A stretch of 7,570 nucleotides of DNA from Pseudomonadota bacterium. Lineage in GTDB: Bacteria > Pseudomonadota > Gammaproteobacteria > Burkholderiales > SG8-39. A model generated the notes under the pieces. It saw only the letters and a list, made by a program, of their open reading frames with translations, did no database searches and was not told the DNA's origin. Below, in pieces: positions 1 to 6,613 of the stretch (its first letter is position 1; each line of letters begins with the position of its first letter). The translations under genes and the position numbers were made by a program. The stretch spans positions 1 to 7,570 of the forward strand of contig JAKAIH010000122.1 of the NCBI GenBank assembly GCA_021825225.1. The letters run 5' to 3'.

Positions 1-402
1 GAAGTGACCGTGACCGGCAAGGGCAACAAGACGCGCAGCGTGCCGGTCGGCGCGAAGGCGCGCGCGGCGCTGCAAGCCTGGCTTGAGGTGCGTGCGCTGC
101 TCGCCCGCGCCGGGGAGCCGGCGCTGTTCGTCGGCGCGCGCGGCGAGCGCATCGCCGCCGGCGTGGTGCGCGCCCGCCTCGCGGCCTGGGCCCGGCGCGC
201 CGGGCTTGCGGTTCATGTGCACCCGCATGTGCTGCGCCACTCCTTCGCCACGCATGTGCTGCAATCCTCGGGCGACCTGCGCGCGGTGCAGGAAATGCTG
301 GGGCATTCGAGCATTTCGACCACGCAGGTGTACACGCACCTGGACTTTCAATATCTGGCCAAGGCCTACGACGCCGCGCATCCGCGGGCGAAGAAGAAAT
401 AA
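1..402 (+). CDS. xerC: Tyrosine recombinase XerC, 3' part (5' end outside window)
   Basis: This is the C-terminal catalytic part of a site-specific tyrosine recombinase. XerC acts with XerD at dif sites, with FtsK, to resolve chromosome dimers. The frame is open from the first base, so the start lies upstream; about 133 residues of a usual ~300 are present. Visible catalytic elements are the beta-hairpin lysine region (TGKGNK, about residues 5-10), the HxxR box in [12 protein letters not shown] (HVLR encoded near 226-237), the second histidine in LGHSS (near 304-306) and the nucleophilic tyrosine in TTQVYTHLD (codon 331-333). The first catalytic arginine would be upstream. The tail, [20 protein letters not shown], is typical of proteobacterial XerC rather than of phage or integron integrases. 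The gene is very GC-rich. The stop is TAA at 400-402. XerD or another Xer paralogue is possible, but the HPRA-lysine ending favours XerC. Confidence 0.93.
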   Translation, partial: EVTVTGKGNKTRSVPVGAKARAALQAWLEVRALLARAGEPALFVGARGERIAAGVVRARLAAWARRAGLAVHVHPHVLRHSFATHVLQSSGDLRAVQEMLGHSSISTTQVYTHLDFQYLAKAYDAAHPRAKKK

Positions 403-448
403 CGGGTGTTTTGCTCCTGCGTCACCACTCAGAGCTTATTTTCAAAGC

Positions 449-466
449 GAGGGGATTCCGCCCCTC
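449..466 (+). terminator. Weak hairpin downstream of xerC, possible terminator
   Basis: GAGGGG and CCCCTC pair perfectly around a six-base loop, 46 bases after the xerC stop. The following bases (ATTCTCG) are not a proper T-tract, so intrinsic termination would be weak. It could instead be an RNA 3'-end stabiliser or chance. Confidence 0.35.
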
Positions 467-692
467 ATTCTCGCCCGAATCAGGGCCATAAGTCGGAACA
501 AGCTCGGCGATTTTGAATTGGCTTCCGAGAGTGATCAAGACGGGTATTCTCACACGCAACGACGCGTCAATCGTAGCGATGAAACCGCGTATGCGTCAGG
601 GCTGCAGCAGCAGCGAGACGTCTGCCTATCTTCCGGCTACTCAAGCTATTTGGCGCAAAAAATTGACCACAATACCAGTATGGGATTAGACT

Positions 693-726
693 GATTTCTA
701 AATCGGGCAGCCCCCTGCGTTACCCG
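693..726. repeat. Adjacent small palindromes in the xerC-lipoprotein gap
   Basis: GATTTCTAAATC (693-704) is a perfect inverted repeat with a two-base centre. It is followed at once by GCAG-CCCC-CTGC (707-718), itself enclosed by CGGG (704-707) and CCCG (723-726), which share base 707 with the inner arm. No T-tract follows. The arms are short, so chance is a real alternative; a protein-binding site is the other reading. Confidence 0.25.
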
Positions 727-852
727 TGCAACTTCCGCTGGTATGCATGAACCTTCCGCCACGGCTTCTCAACACTCGCACGAATGTTACGGCGCGATTA
801 GCCCTGATCCCGTTGATGCAAAGCTTGTCTTTGGCGTCGCCGGTTGTTCATT

Positions 853-882
853 TTGACTCTGCTTCAAACCCAAATGTATGAC
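853..882 (+). promoter_or_regulatory. Candidate sigma70 promoter for the lipoprotein gene
   Basis: TTGACT at 853-858 matches the -35 consensus at five of six positions. TATGAC at 877-882 matches the -10 consensus at four of six, with an 18-base spacer. Transcription would begin near 889, giving a leader of about 40 bases before the ATG at 929. It is the best-placed candidate in the gap, called by eye only. Confidence 0.35.
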
Positions 883-915
883 CCGAAGTTACACGTCCAC
901 ATAACCGCAAGAATT

Positions 916-922
916 AAAGGGG
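916..922 (+). promoter_or_regulatory. Shine-Dalgarno site of the lipoprotein gene
   Basis: AAAGGGG lies six bases before the ATG at 929. Together with the signal peptide that begins right at this ATG, it fixes the start of the long reading frame. Confidence 0.7.
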
Positions 923-928
923 TACGAC

Positions 929-3900
929 ATGATTGAAACGGTTAAGAAGCGGCTTCGCAATGCGTTTCTGATAGTCGGTTCCGCATTTTTGGTTGCAGGC
1001 TGCGGTGGCGGTGGCGGAACGACAGTTCCCTCAATTGGCTATGTAATTGACTCGCCCGTTGCCGGTTTGACCTATACCTGCGGTGTTTTGACGGGAACCA
1101 CGGGTTCCGACGGGTCATTTCACTACGACGCAGGCACAGGCTGTTCTTTTACCGTCGGCAAAGTAACCGTCGGTACCATCGCAGCGATACCGTCAGATGG
1201 CGTCGTTACACCCCACGATTTGGCCGGAGTGTCCCGCGCTGATGCACTGAACAGCAATGCCATATCGGTTGCACAATTTTTGCAAAGTCTCGATGATGGA
1301 GCCCAATCAACCCATATCAATATTCCCGCTTCCGTGGTCGCCGCGTTGGCTAACGTCGCGCCGACCAGCGTTATCTCGAGCGCACTAGCTCCCGCCCAGA
1401 TTCAAACCCAGCTGGCGACGCTTGTTTCGACCGCCACCGGCGGCGCCAGGACACTGGTTTCGGCCGGGGTCGCAGCGGCTAATTTAAACACCTATCTGCA
1501 AGCGGCTTATCCTAATCTCAGTCCATCGGCCGGCGTCATGGCACCGAGCGCGAGTAGTTCGTCAGACAATGCGCCCAAGCTGGCTGCTGCCTTCCCCGCA
1601 ACCCTCACCGCATCCAATACCAGTGTGGGGTTTTCCGCCACAGCGGATGTCAATGCCGTCGGTTACTGGGAGATATTGCCCGCAACCGCCGGAAGCCCGA
1701 ATCAATGGCAGGTCATATCCGGACTTGATTCGAAAAATGCCGCTGCGGCTCTTTCCGGAAAGGGCAACATGGCCGCGGCGACTACGGCTACGTTCAATAT
1801 AACTGGGCTTGACTACAGCAGCAGTTACAAACTGTATTTTGTTGCTGCCAATGCCGGCGCCAGCAGCAAAGTCACGCAAGTGTATTCCAGTTCGATCACC
1901 ACTGGCACAGCCCCGCAGCCACCGAATTTGAGTCCTTCGTCCATTTCAACCATTCATTCCTCGGATGGCTCGGCGGCTTTCTCACTGACTTCGGATGTGA
2001 CGGGTACGGGCTACTGGGTTGTGCTGTCTGCGGGTGCCGCACCAACGGCGGCTCAAGTGGTTGCGGGTACGGATAGTGCAAATGCTGCTGCGCCGATAAA
2101 GGGCAGCACGCAACTGAGCGGGGGTTCCGCGACCAGAATCAGCGTCTCGGGTTTGGCATATTCGACGAGCTATACCCTGTATTTTGCGGCGGCTAATTTA
2201 TCCGACACAACGAAAGTCTCCCAGGTATTGAGCGCGCCCATACAGACAGGCCCGCCACCGCCGCCGAGCATCACGGCAATTTCCGCCAGTGTCACCCCCT
2301 CGGGAACGACGGCGGTATTCAGTGTAACCGTCAATGCGGGCGCGACCGGGTATTGGTTAGCGCTGGATGCCACGGCAACGAGCCCGACCGCCGCGCAAAT
2401 TATGGCCGGCACCGACGCATCCGGTAGTGCGGCGCCTATTTCGGGCAAGCAGGCCATCGCCGCGGCTACGGCGACCAATATTTCGGTTGCGAATTTGGCC
2501 TACAGCACCACCTACAAGATTTACTTTGTCGCATCCACGTCGACCAGCGGCGCCTCGGTGACCGCGGTTCAGTCCATTGCCGTGGCTACCACGGCGGCAG
2601 CGCCGGCAACGACCGTTTCGCTGGCCGGTTCGGTTATCGACGGCAAGGTCAGCGGCGCAACGCTGACGCTCTACAGCGATCGTGCGATGACCACGCAGGT
2701 CGGCACGGGCTCGACGGACTCGACAGGCGCGTTCAGTATCACCTTGACGGCAGCCACCACCCCCGACCCGGTTTACATCAAGTCCGCGGGTGGCACCGAC
2801 ATTGATACCGGCATGCCCGCGCCCACCCTGTTTTCCGTAGGCAACACGGCCGGCACCAATGCCTTGACTACTTTCAATGTCACCCCGCTGACCAAGGACG
2901 TGTTCGACCGCGTCAGCAGGGGCAATGACCTGGCGACCGCGCAGAGCGACGCGAAGACGGCTTTCGGACTGACGGCGAACACCGGCGCGAACGGACTGTA
3001 CGAAGATCCTACGGCCGCCGGCAACACCGGCCTGAAGGCAGCCGCGTTCAAGAAGCTGGCGGCGGGAACCGCCGGCAGCACGATTACAGCCGGCAACTAC
3101 AAGATGTTTGCCATTACCATCAGCAAGACCGATGTGGGCAGCACAACCGTCTCCAGCATCGCGAACTTAGTCGCCAGCTCCAATTTCGTGGCTGGGGATG
3201 TCAGTGTGACCGCGAACGGCGATATTACGGGCACGGTGGGTAGCAGCCATTTCATCACCGGGAAGGTGATAGGCTCGAGCATGTTGTTCAACGTCGTGGA
3301 CAGCACGACCGCGCCCACTTCCATTACCCGGGTGGTCGGTAATATCGGCCTGAATGGCAGTTTTTCGGGTAACTTTACCGACGTTTCCAGTCTCACGAGC
3401 ACACCGGTGATGGACAAAGGGATATTCGTCGGGTCCATGGTTCCGGCCACCGGCATCAATGCCGCCGGCCTGGGAACCTTCATATCCGGCTTTTATAACC
3501 CCGGCGCCACTTCGGGCAATATGAACATCGTCGCCAGGCACATATTCAGCGGCAGCGGCGAGGTACCTCGGGTGAATTGGGGCCAGGCTGCGGTCACCGC
3601 AGTCGATGTATCCGCCGGAACGGCCGTCATGGGCAATATGACCATGACCCAGGATGCCGGCTCCAGCGCTGGCGCTACGTCCACCTACACCTTCAGCGAC
3701 GGGGAGTATCTGAAATCCGGCGGCATTCCCACCAATCTGCTGGTGTTCCACTTTACCGACGCCACGAACAGCGCAGACATCTATATCGTGACCGCAGTCG
3801 GACTGCGCCGCGGAATCTATTTTGCGGTTTCCAAGGCGACAAACAAGATCGAGCTTGCCGGCGAATCCTATATGTCCAAGGTGGACAGCGTGGCGCCTAA

Positions 3901-4690
3901 AGGGTTTACCGCTGGCGCGACGGAGGACGTGACGGTTGCGGGTATCCATCCCGCGATGCCCGGTCAATCCAGGACTGCAATTCTGTCCCAGGGACTATTG
4001 CCTACTATCGCAGTGAGCGGAGGCATGGCCATCCCAGCCAACGTCGACACCTCCAATGGTTACACCGTACTGGGGAGCGAACTCGCCGTGTTCCAGGGCA
4101 GCATGTTTGTCATGAAGCAGGATGCCAATAACGACTTTTTGGACAATCAGCTTGGCGGCGGCAGCGTCGACGATCACCTGCGGGTCGTCGAGTTCTACGA
4201 ATCCGGCGCCATGCAGGGCGAGGAAATTCTCGGCGGTACTTTTGTTCCGGCCGGCGGATCATCTATCACGCTCAGAGACTATCCGATGAATTTCGTCGGC
4301 TTTGTGCACAATCGGGCGGATGCGACGCTCCCCAGCTTCACCGGATCGCTGAACTTCCTGGCGCGGACCATCTACGCCAGCAGTTACCTCCAGTTCGGCA
4401 ATGCCTATACCTTTGGGACATTGAGCATCACCGCGCCGACCACGACAGCCGGGTCGGCCACTCTGGTTGCCACACCTGCGGGCGGAACCGCGGCCACCTC
4501 CACGCTGACCGTGGATGTGCCGGCAACGGGGGCCCCCGGGGTGTACCATATTCACGGTGTCTTGAGTGGCAGCGGCGGGCGCTACGTCGATATTACCTGG
4601 CCGATTGGCGGCACAAAGGCACTGTATGCTGTCAGCGCCAGCGCCAGCGGCACTGTCGAGGACGTTGGCGAGGCCTACATCACGCAATAG
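929..4690 (+). CDS. Large multidomain surface lipoprotein, function unknown
   Basis: A 1253-residue predicted lipoprotein. A basic N-terminus (KKRLR), a hydrophobic stretch and the lipobox LVAGC place the lipidated cysteine at residue 25. Residue +2 is Gly, not Asp, so Lol sorting would send it to the outer membrane; a run of glycines forms a flexible tether. Domains in order: residues ~37-80, a small beta module with the only other two cysteines (C51, C72, likely a disulfide) and a Gly/Asp-rich DGSFHYD turn, followed by helical segments to ~190; residues ~224-555, three fibronectin-III-like repeats; ~562-660, a carboxypeptidase-regulatory-like segment (SVIDGKVSGATLTLYSD); ~715-1253, a beta-rich region with a duplicated ~155-residue module. 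Ser/Thr/Ala/Gly-rich composition fits a secreted beta protein. No catalytic motif was seen. Adhesion or another surface-binding role is inference. Base composition is less GC-rich than xerC or rlmI, especially at the 5' end. It is transcribed alone. Confidence 0.9.
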   Translation: MIETVKKRLRNAFLIVGSAFLVAGCGGGGGTTVPSIGYVIDSPVAGLTYTCGVLTGTTGSDGSFHYDAGTGCSFTVGKVTVGTIAAIPSDGVVTPHDLAGVSRADALNSNAISVAQFLQSLDDGAQSTHINIPASVVAALANVAPTSVISSALAPAQIQTQLATLVSTATGGARTLVSAGVAAANLNTYLQAAYPNLSPSAGVMAPSASSSSDNAPKLAAAFPATLTASNTSVGFSATADVNAVGYWEILPATAGSPNQWQVISGLDSKNAAAALSGKGNMAAATTATFNITGLDYSSSYKLYFVAANAGASSKVTQVYSSSITTGTAPQPPNLSPSSISTIHSSDGSAAFSLTSDVTGTGYWVVLSAGAAPTAAQVVAGTDSANAAAPIKGSTQLSGGSATRISVSGLAYSTSYTLYFAAANLSDTTKVSQVLSAPIQTGPPPPPSITAISASVTPSGTTAVFSVTVNAGATGYWLALDATATSPTAAQIMAGTDASGSAAPISGKQAIAAATATNISVANLAYSTTYKIYFVASTSTSGASVTAVQSIAVATTAAAPATTVSLAGSVIDGKVSGATLTLYSDRAMTTQVGTGSTDSTGAFSITLTAATTPDPVYIKSAGGTDIDTGMPAPTLFSVGNTAGTNALTTFNVTPLTKDVFDRVSRGNDLATAQSDAKTAFGLTANTGANGLYEDPTAAGNTGLKAAAFKKLAAGTAGSTITAGNYKMFAITISKTDVGSTTVSSIANLVASSNFVAGDVSVTANGDITGTVGSSHFITGKVIGSSMLFNVVDSTTAPTSITRVVGNIGLNGSFSGNFTDVSSLTSTPVMDKGIFVGSMVPATGINAAGLGTFISGFYNPGATSGNMNIVARHIFSGSGEVPRVNWGQAAVTAVDVSAGTAVMGNMTMTQDAGSSAGATSTYTFSDGEYLKSGGIPTNLLVFHFTDATNSADIYIVTAVGLRRGIYFAVSKATNKIELAGESYMSKVDSVAPKGFTAGATEDVTVAGIHPAMPGQSRTAILSQGLLPTIAVSGGMAIPANVDTSNGYTVLGSELAVFQGSMFVMKQDANNDFLDNQLGGGSVDDHLRVVEFYESGAMQGEEILGGTFVPAGGSSITLRDYPMNFVGFVHNRADATLPSFTGSLNFLARTIYASSYLQFGNAYTFGTLSITAPTTTAGSATLVATPAGGTAATSTLTVDVPATGAPGVYHIHGVLSGSGGRYVDITWPIGGTKALYAVSASASGTVEDVGEAYITQ
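1598..2593 (+). repeat. Three tandem fibronectin-III-like repeats within the lipoprotein
   Basis: Residues ~224-326, ~333-441 and ~446-555 align with one another. Each has an early G-Y-W core (VGYWEIL, TGYWVVL, TGYWLAL), then a QV/QI-x-x-G-x-D turn (VISGLDS, VVAGTDS, IMAGTDA), an alanine-rich segment and a closing Y-x-x-x-Y-x-[LI]-Y-F strand (YSSSYKLYFVAA, YSTSYTLYFAAA, YSTTYKIYFVAS). Proline-rich linkers (PQPPN, GPPPPPS) separate them. Repeats 2 and 3 share PTAAQ and are closer to each other than to repeat 1. The DNA copies have diverged, so this is an old protein-level repeat, not a recent DNA duplication. Confidence 0.85.
3419..3880 (+). repeat. C-terminal duplicated module, copy 1 (lipoprotein residues ~831-984)
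   Basis: Aligns with residues ~1099-1253 of the same protein. Shared landmarks are VGSMVPATG (copy 2 LGGTFVPAGG), SGNMNIVARHIF (copy 2 TGSLNFLARTIY) and the closing 23 residues, which align without gaps: IYFAVSK...IELAGESYMSK against LYAVSAS...VEDVGEAYITQ. Invariant positions include N and AR in the first strand pair and Y, E, GE and Y in the last. I do not recognise the family. Confidence 0.75.
4223..4687 (+). repeat. C-terminal duplicated module, copy 2 (lipoprotein residues ~1099-1253)
   Basis: The second copy runs exactly to the last residue of the protein, so the G-E-x-Y-[MI]-[ST] strand is the module boundary in both copies. About 114 residues (985-1098), with no clear repeat partner, separate the copies. 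Copy 2 has lost the longer middle loop of copy 1 and carries GVYHIHG at the place of LLVFHFT. Confidence 0.75.
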
Positions 4691-4710
4691 TCCGGCAAGC
4701 AGGGTGCCAC

Positions 4711-4736
4711 AGGGGCGCGGATCTTGGCGCCCCTTC
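4711..4736 (+). terminator. Probable terminator of the lipoprotein gene
   Basis: AGGGGCGC (4711-4718) and GCGCCCCT (4727-4734) form a perfect eight-pair GC stem with an eight-base loop, 20 bases after the stop codon. The tail is TCTTGCCCTT, T-enriched but not a pure T-tract. Position and stem strength make it the natural end of the lipoprotein transcript. Confidence 0.6.
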
Positions 4737-4816
4737 TTGCCCTTCCCCGGGCACCTGCGGATAAGCCCTCACAGAAATACGCGGGCCTATGGATACGTAG
4801 CGCAGACCCAGAGGGA

Positions 4817-4849
4817 CTAGACTTGTCTATAGACCGAAGGTTATGGTCC
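4817..4849. repeat. Structured repeat element, copy A
   Basis: Contains CTAGACTTG (4817-4825) and GACCGAAG (4832-4839), then GGTCC (4845-4849). The same blocks occur in the same order in copy B at 4923-4946. GACC and GGTC can pair as a short stem, and TAGACTTGTCTA (4818-4829) is itself palindromic. Copy A carries six extra bases (TCTATA) between the first two blocks. Confidence 0.55.
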
Positions 4850-4919
4850 GGGTACGCGCTGTTATGGGCGCTGAAGCATTGCCGACGAGTCGATTTTTTT
4901 GTGTTTCCCACCGTTGTGC

Positions 4920-4958
4920 CGCCTAGACTTGGACCGAAGTTGGTCCCCGGTTTAGGCG
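4920..4958. repeat. Structured repeat element, copy B (39-base hairpin)
   Basis: The outer arms CGCCTAGACT (4920-4929) and GGTTTAGGCG (4949-4958) pair over ten positions with two G-T wobbles. The inner arms GGACC (4931-4935) and GGTCC (4942-4946) pair perfectly around the loop GAAGTT, leaving a one-by-two internal bulge. No T-tract follows, so it is not a typical terminator. It shares three sequence blocks with copy A, about 106 bases upstream. Confidence 0.6.
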
Positions 4959-5046
4959 CGGACCTGAGGCCCATTAGACCGCGAGCGGCGGCGCGTTGCT
5001 AGCAGCGAAGCCCTTTTGTCCCAAAAACGGCTTATCATGCCGGCCG

Positions 5047-6234
5047 ATGAAACAACTCATCCTCAAGGCGGACCGCGAGAAGCCGCTCGTGCGTCGCCAT
5101 CCCTGGGTACTCTCCGGCGCAGTGTCGCGCGTGCAGGGCGATCCCGCTGTGGGTGACAGCGTGGCGGTGCGCGCAGCGGGCGGGGAATTCCTTGCTTGGG
5201 CGGCGTACAGCCCGGCGTCTCAAATCCGCGCGCGCGTATGGAGCTGGGCTGAAGCCGAACCGGTCGACGGCGATCTGTTGCGCACGCGCCTTGCGCGTGC
5301 GATCACGGCGCGCGAGCGCTTGCTGTCGCCGGACACAAGTGACGCGCTGCGCCTAGTGCACGGCGAGTCCGACGGCTTGCCAGGGATCATTGTCGATCGC
5401 TACGCCGACGTGGCCGTGCTGCAGCTGCTCTCCGCCGGCGCGGAGCGCTGGCGCGAGGAGCTCGCGCAGGCCGTGCGCGAACTCACCGGCTGCGCCTGTC
5501 TGTACGAGCGCTCCGATGCCGACGTGCGCGCGCTCGAAGGGCTGTCGGTGCGCAGCGGCGTGCTCCACGGCGCCTTGCCTGCCGCCGGTGTGCAGCTGCG
5601 CGAGCACGGCCTTGGCTACGGCGTGGACGTTGCCGCGGGCCACAAGACGGGCTTTTATCTGGATCAGCGCGACAACCGCAAGCGCATCGGCGAGCTCGCG
5701 CGTGATCGCGACGTGCTCAACTGCTTTTGCTACACCGGCGGTTTCACGCTGAACGCGCTTGCGGGGGGCGCCGCCTCGGTGCTATCGGTGGACAGTTCGG
5801 CCGGCGCGCTGGCACAGGCGCGGGACAATCTCGCCCGCAACGATCTGGATGCGGCGCGCGCCGAATGGCTGGAGGCCGACGTGTTCAAGCAGTTGCGCGT
5901 CCTGCGCGACCAGGGGCGCAGCTTCGATCTCATCGTGCTCGATCCGCCCAAGTTCGCGCCGACCGCGGCGTTCGCGGAAAAGGCCGCGCGGGGCTATAAG
6001 GACATCAATCTGCTTGCGCTGAAGCTGCTGCGCCCGGGCGGGCTGCTCGCAAGCTTTTCCTGCTCGGGCGGCGTTTCCGCCGAGCTGTTTCAGAAGATTC
6101 TCGCCGGGGCGGCGCTCGATGCGGGCGCGGACGCATCCATCGTCGGTCACTTCGCAGCGTCTGCCGACCATCCGGTGCTGCTATCCTTTCCCGAGGGGGA
6201 CTACCTCAAGGGCCTGCTCGTCAGGCGCGGCTAG
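5047..6234 (+). CDS. rlmI: 23S rRNA (cytosine-1962-C5)-methyltransferase RlmI
   Basis: SAM-dependent methyltransferase making m5C1962 in 23S rRNA. From the ATG at 5047 it has 395 residues, within one of the E. coli enzyme as I recall it (396), and its first residues (MKQLILKADREKPLVRRHPWVLSGAV) align with the RlmI N-terminus. A TTG start at 4996 would add 17 unrelated residues and is rejected. Residues ~1-75 form the PUA RNA-binding domain (RRHPWVLSGAV, YSPASQIRARVW). GESDGLPG is at ~106-113 and GHKTGFYLDQRDNR at ~198-211. The Rossmann methyltransferase domain follows: SAM-binding NCFCYTGGF (225-233), acidic VDSS (248-251), DPPKF (299-303) and FSCSG (337-341) with the conserved Cys339, the likely catalytic nucleophile. 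No strong Shine-Dalgarno precedes the ATG; CTTATCAT at 5031-5038 may be a -10 element giving a very short leader. High GC suggests a resident housekeeping gene. Confidence 0.95.
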   Translation: MKQLILKADREKPLVRRHPWVLSGAVSRVQGDPAVGDSVAVRAAGGEFLAWAAYSPASQIRARVWSWAEAEPVDGDLLRTRLARAITARERLLSPDTSDALRLVHGESDGLPGIIVDRYADVAVLQLLSAGAERWREELAQAVRELTGCACLYERSDADVRALEGLSVRSGVLHGALPAAGVQLREHGLGYGVDVAAGHKTGFYLDQRDNRKRIGELARDRDVLNCFCYTGGFTLNALAGGAASVLSVDSSAGALAQARDNLARNDLDAARAEWLEADVFKQLRVLRDQGRSFDLIVLDPPKFAPTAAFAEKAARGYKDINLLALKLLRPGGLLASFSCSGGVSAELFQKILAGAALDAGADASIVGHFAASADHPVLLSFPEGDYLKGLLVRRG

Positions 6235-6252
6235 GCGATCGTTCGCGATAAT
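6235..6252 (+). promoter_or_regulatory. Possible promoter/operator between rlmI and the toxin-antitoxin pair
   Basis: GCGA-TCGT-TCGC (6235-6246), a small inverted repeat, begins right after the rlmI stop and abuts GATAAT (6247-6252), which matches the -10 consensus at five of six positions. No good -35 lies 16-18 bases upstream (GC-rich end of rlmI). An overlapping operator and -10 would suit an autoregulated toxin-antitoxin operon, but this is a weak call. Confidence 0.25.
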
Positions 6253-6322
6253 TGCGCCTGCGCCGGCCGGTGCCGTGCAGGCTGGATGCGCACGCAAGCC
6301 AAAACCTGAGAGAATATCGACC

Positions 6323-6613
6323 ATGAAACCCTCGGAAGCACTCGCTACCCACCGGGACAGACTGATTGCCATCGCTGCCGGACACGGCGCGAGCAATCTG
6401 CGCGTGTTCGGATCGGTGGTGAAGGGAGTTGACAAGGAAGGCAGCGACATCGACCTGCTGGTAGATGTGCGGCAAGGAACTTCGCTCTTTGAACTTGTCG
6501 GTATGCAACAAGATTTCGAGGATACGTTGGGCGTGAAGGTGGATCTCCTCACCGAGCCCGAGCTGCATCCCCTGATCAGGGATCGAATTCTGGCCGAAGC
6601 CCGCGCCTTATGA
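6323..6613 (+). CDS. mntA: MntA-type nucleotidyltransferase antitoxin (MNT domain)
   Basis: A 96-residue minimal nucleotidyltransferase. It carries a perfect GS-x10-DxD signature: G30-S31, then ten residues to D42-I-D44, with the third metal-binding Asp at D74 (VKVDLL). In characterised HepT/MntA systems the MNT protein neutralises the HEPN toxin by transferring AMP groups from ATP to a tyrosine in the toxin's RX4HXY motif. All three acidic residues are kept, so activity is expected. The ATG at 6323 is chosen because homology starts there and GAGAG (6308-6312) lies ten bases upstream; the frame extends upstream only as an out-of-frame reading of rlmI. It overlaps the next gene by four bases (ATGA, 6610-6613), indicating translational coupling. 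The standard family length is about 95-140 residues. Confidence 0.88.
   Translation: MKPSEALATHRDRLIAIAAGHGASNLRVFGSVVKGVDKEGSDIDLLVDVRQGTSLFELVGMQQDFEDTLGVKVDLLTEPELHPLIRDRILAEARAL

Larger units (their letters stand above)
403..928. other. Long non-coding, relatively AT-rich stretch between xerC and the lipoprotein gene
   Basis: About 526 bases with no convincing gene on either strand. Frames that stay open here are extensions of out-of-frame xerC readings or short segments that resemble nothing I recognise. Base composition is visibly less GC-rich than xerC. It holds a short GC hairpin (449-466), small nested palindromes around 693-726, a possible sigma70 promoter (853-882) and a good ribosome binding site for the next gene. 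No tRNA, transposase remnant or inverted-repeat pair of an insertion sequence was seen. Confidence 0.6.
4691..5046. other. Non-coding stretch before rlmI with structured elements
   Basis: About 356 bases between the lipoprotein stop and the rlmI ATG. Short frames stay open on both strands, but none has a start with a ribosome binding site or a recognisable protein. It contains the terminator hairpin, two related hairpin-forming elements (4817-4849 and 4920-4958), a run of seven T at 4895-4901 and, just before rlmI, a -10-like TATCAT (5033-5038). No tRNA was seen. Confidence 0.6.

Noticed and set aside
3167..3967. 266-residue reverse-strand reading frame inside the lipoprotein gene
   Set aside because: It lies wholly antisense to a continuous gene with recognisable domains, is His/Gly/Arg-rich as expected from a shadow frame, and resembles no protein I know.
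4886..4901. Possible terminator at CGACGAGTCG followed by seven T
   Set aside because: The arms leave only a two-base loop, so the usable stem is about three pairs, too short for an intrinsic terminator.
4675..5002. Overlapping short frames on both strands in the gap before rlmI (92 and 99 residues)
   Set aside because: They overlap each other on opposite strands, cross the terminator hairpin and the structured repeats, lack good ribosome binding sites and match no family I recognise.
4996..5046. TTG start extending RlmI by 17 residues
   Set aside because: The added residues have no counterpart in RlmI, TTG is a poor start, and the ATG at 5047 gives the family's N-terminus and length.
6119..6322. 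Upstream extension of the MntA frame into rlmI
   Set aside because: It reads the end of rlmI out of frame; homology to nucleotidyltransferases begins at the ATG at 6323.
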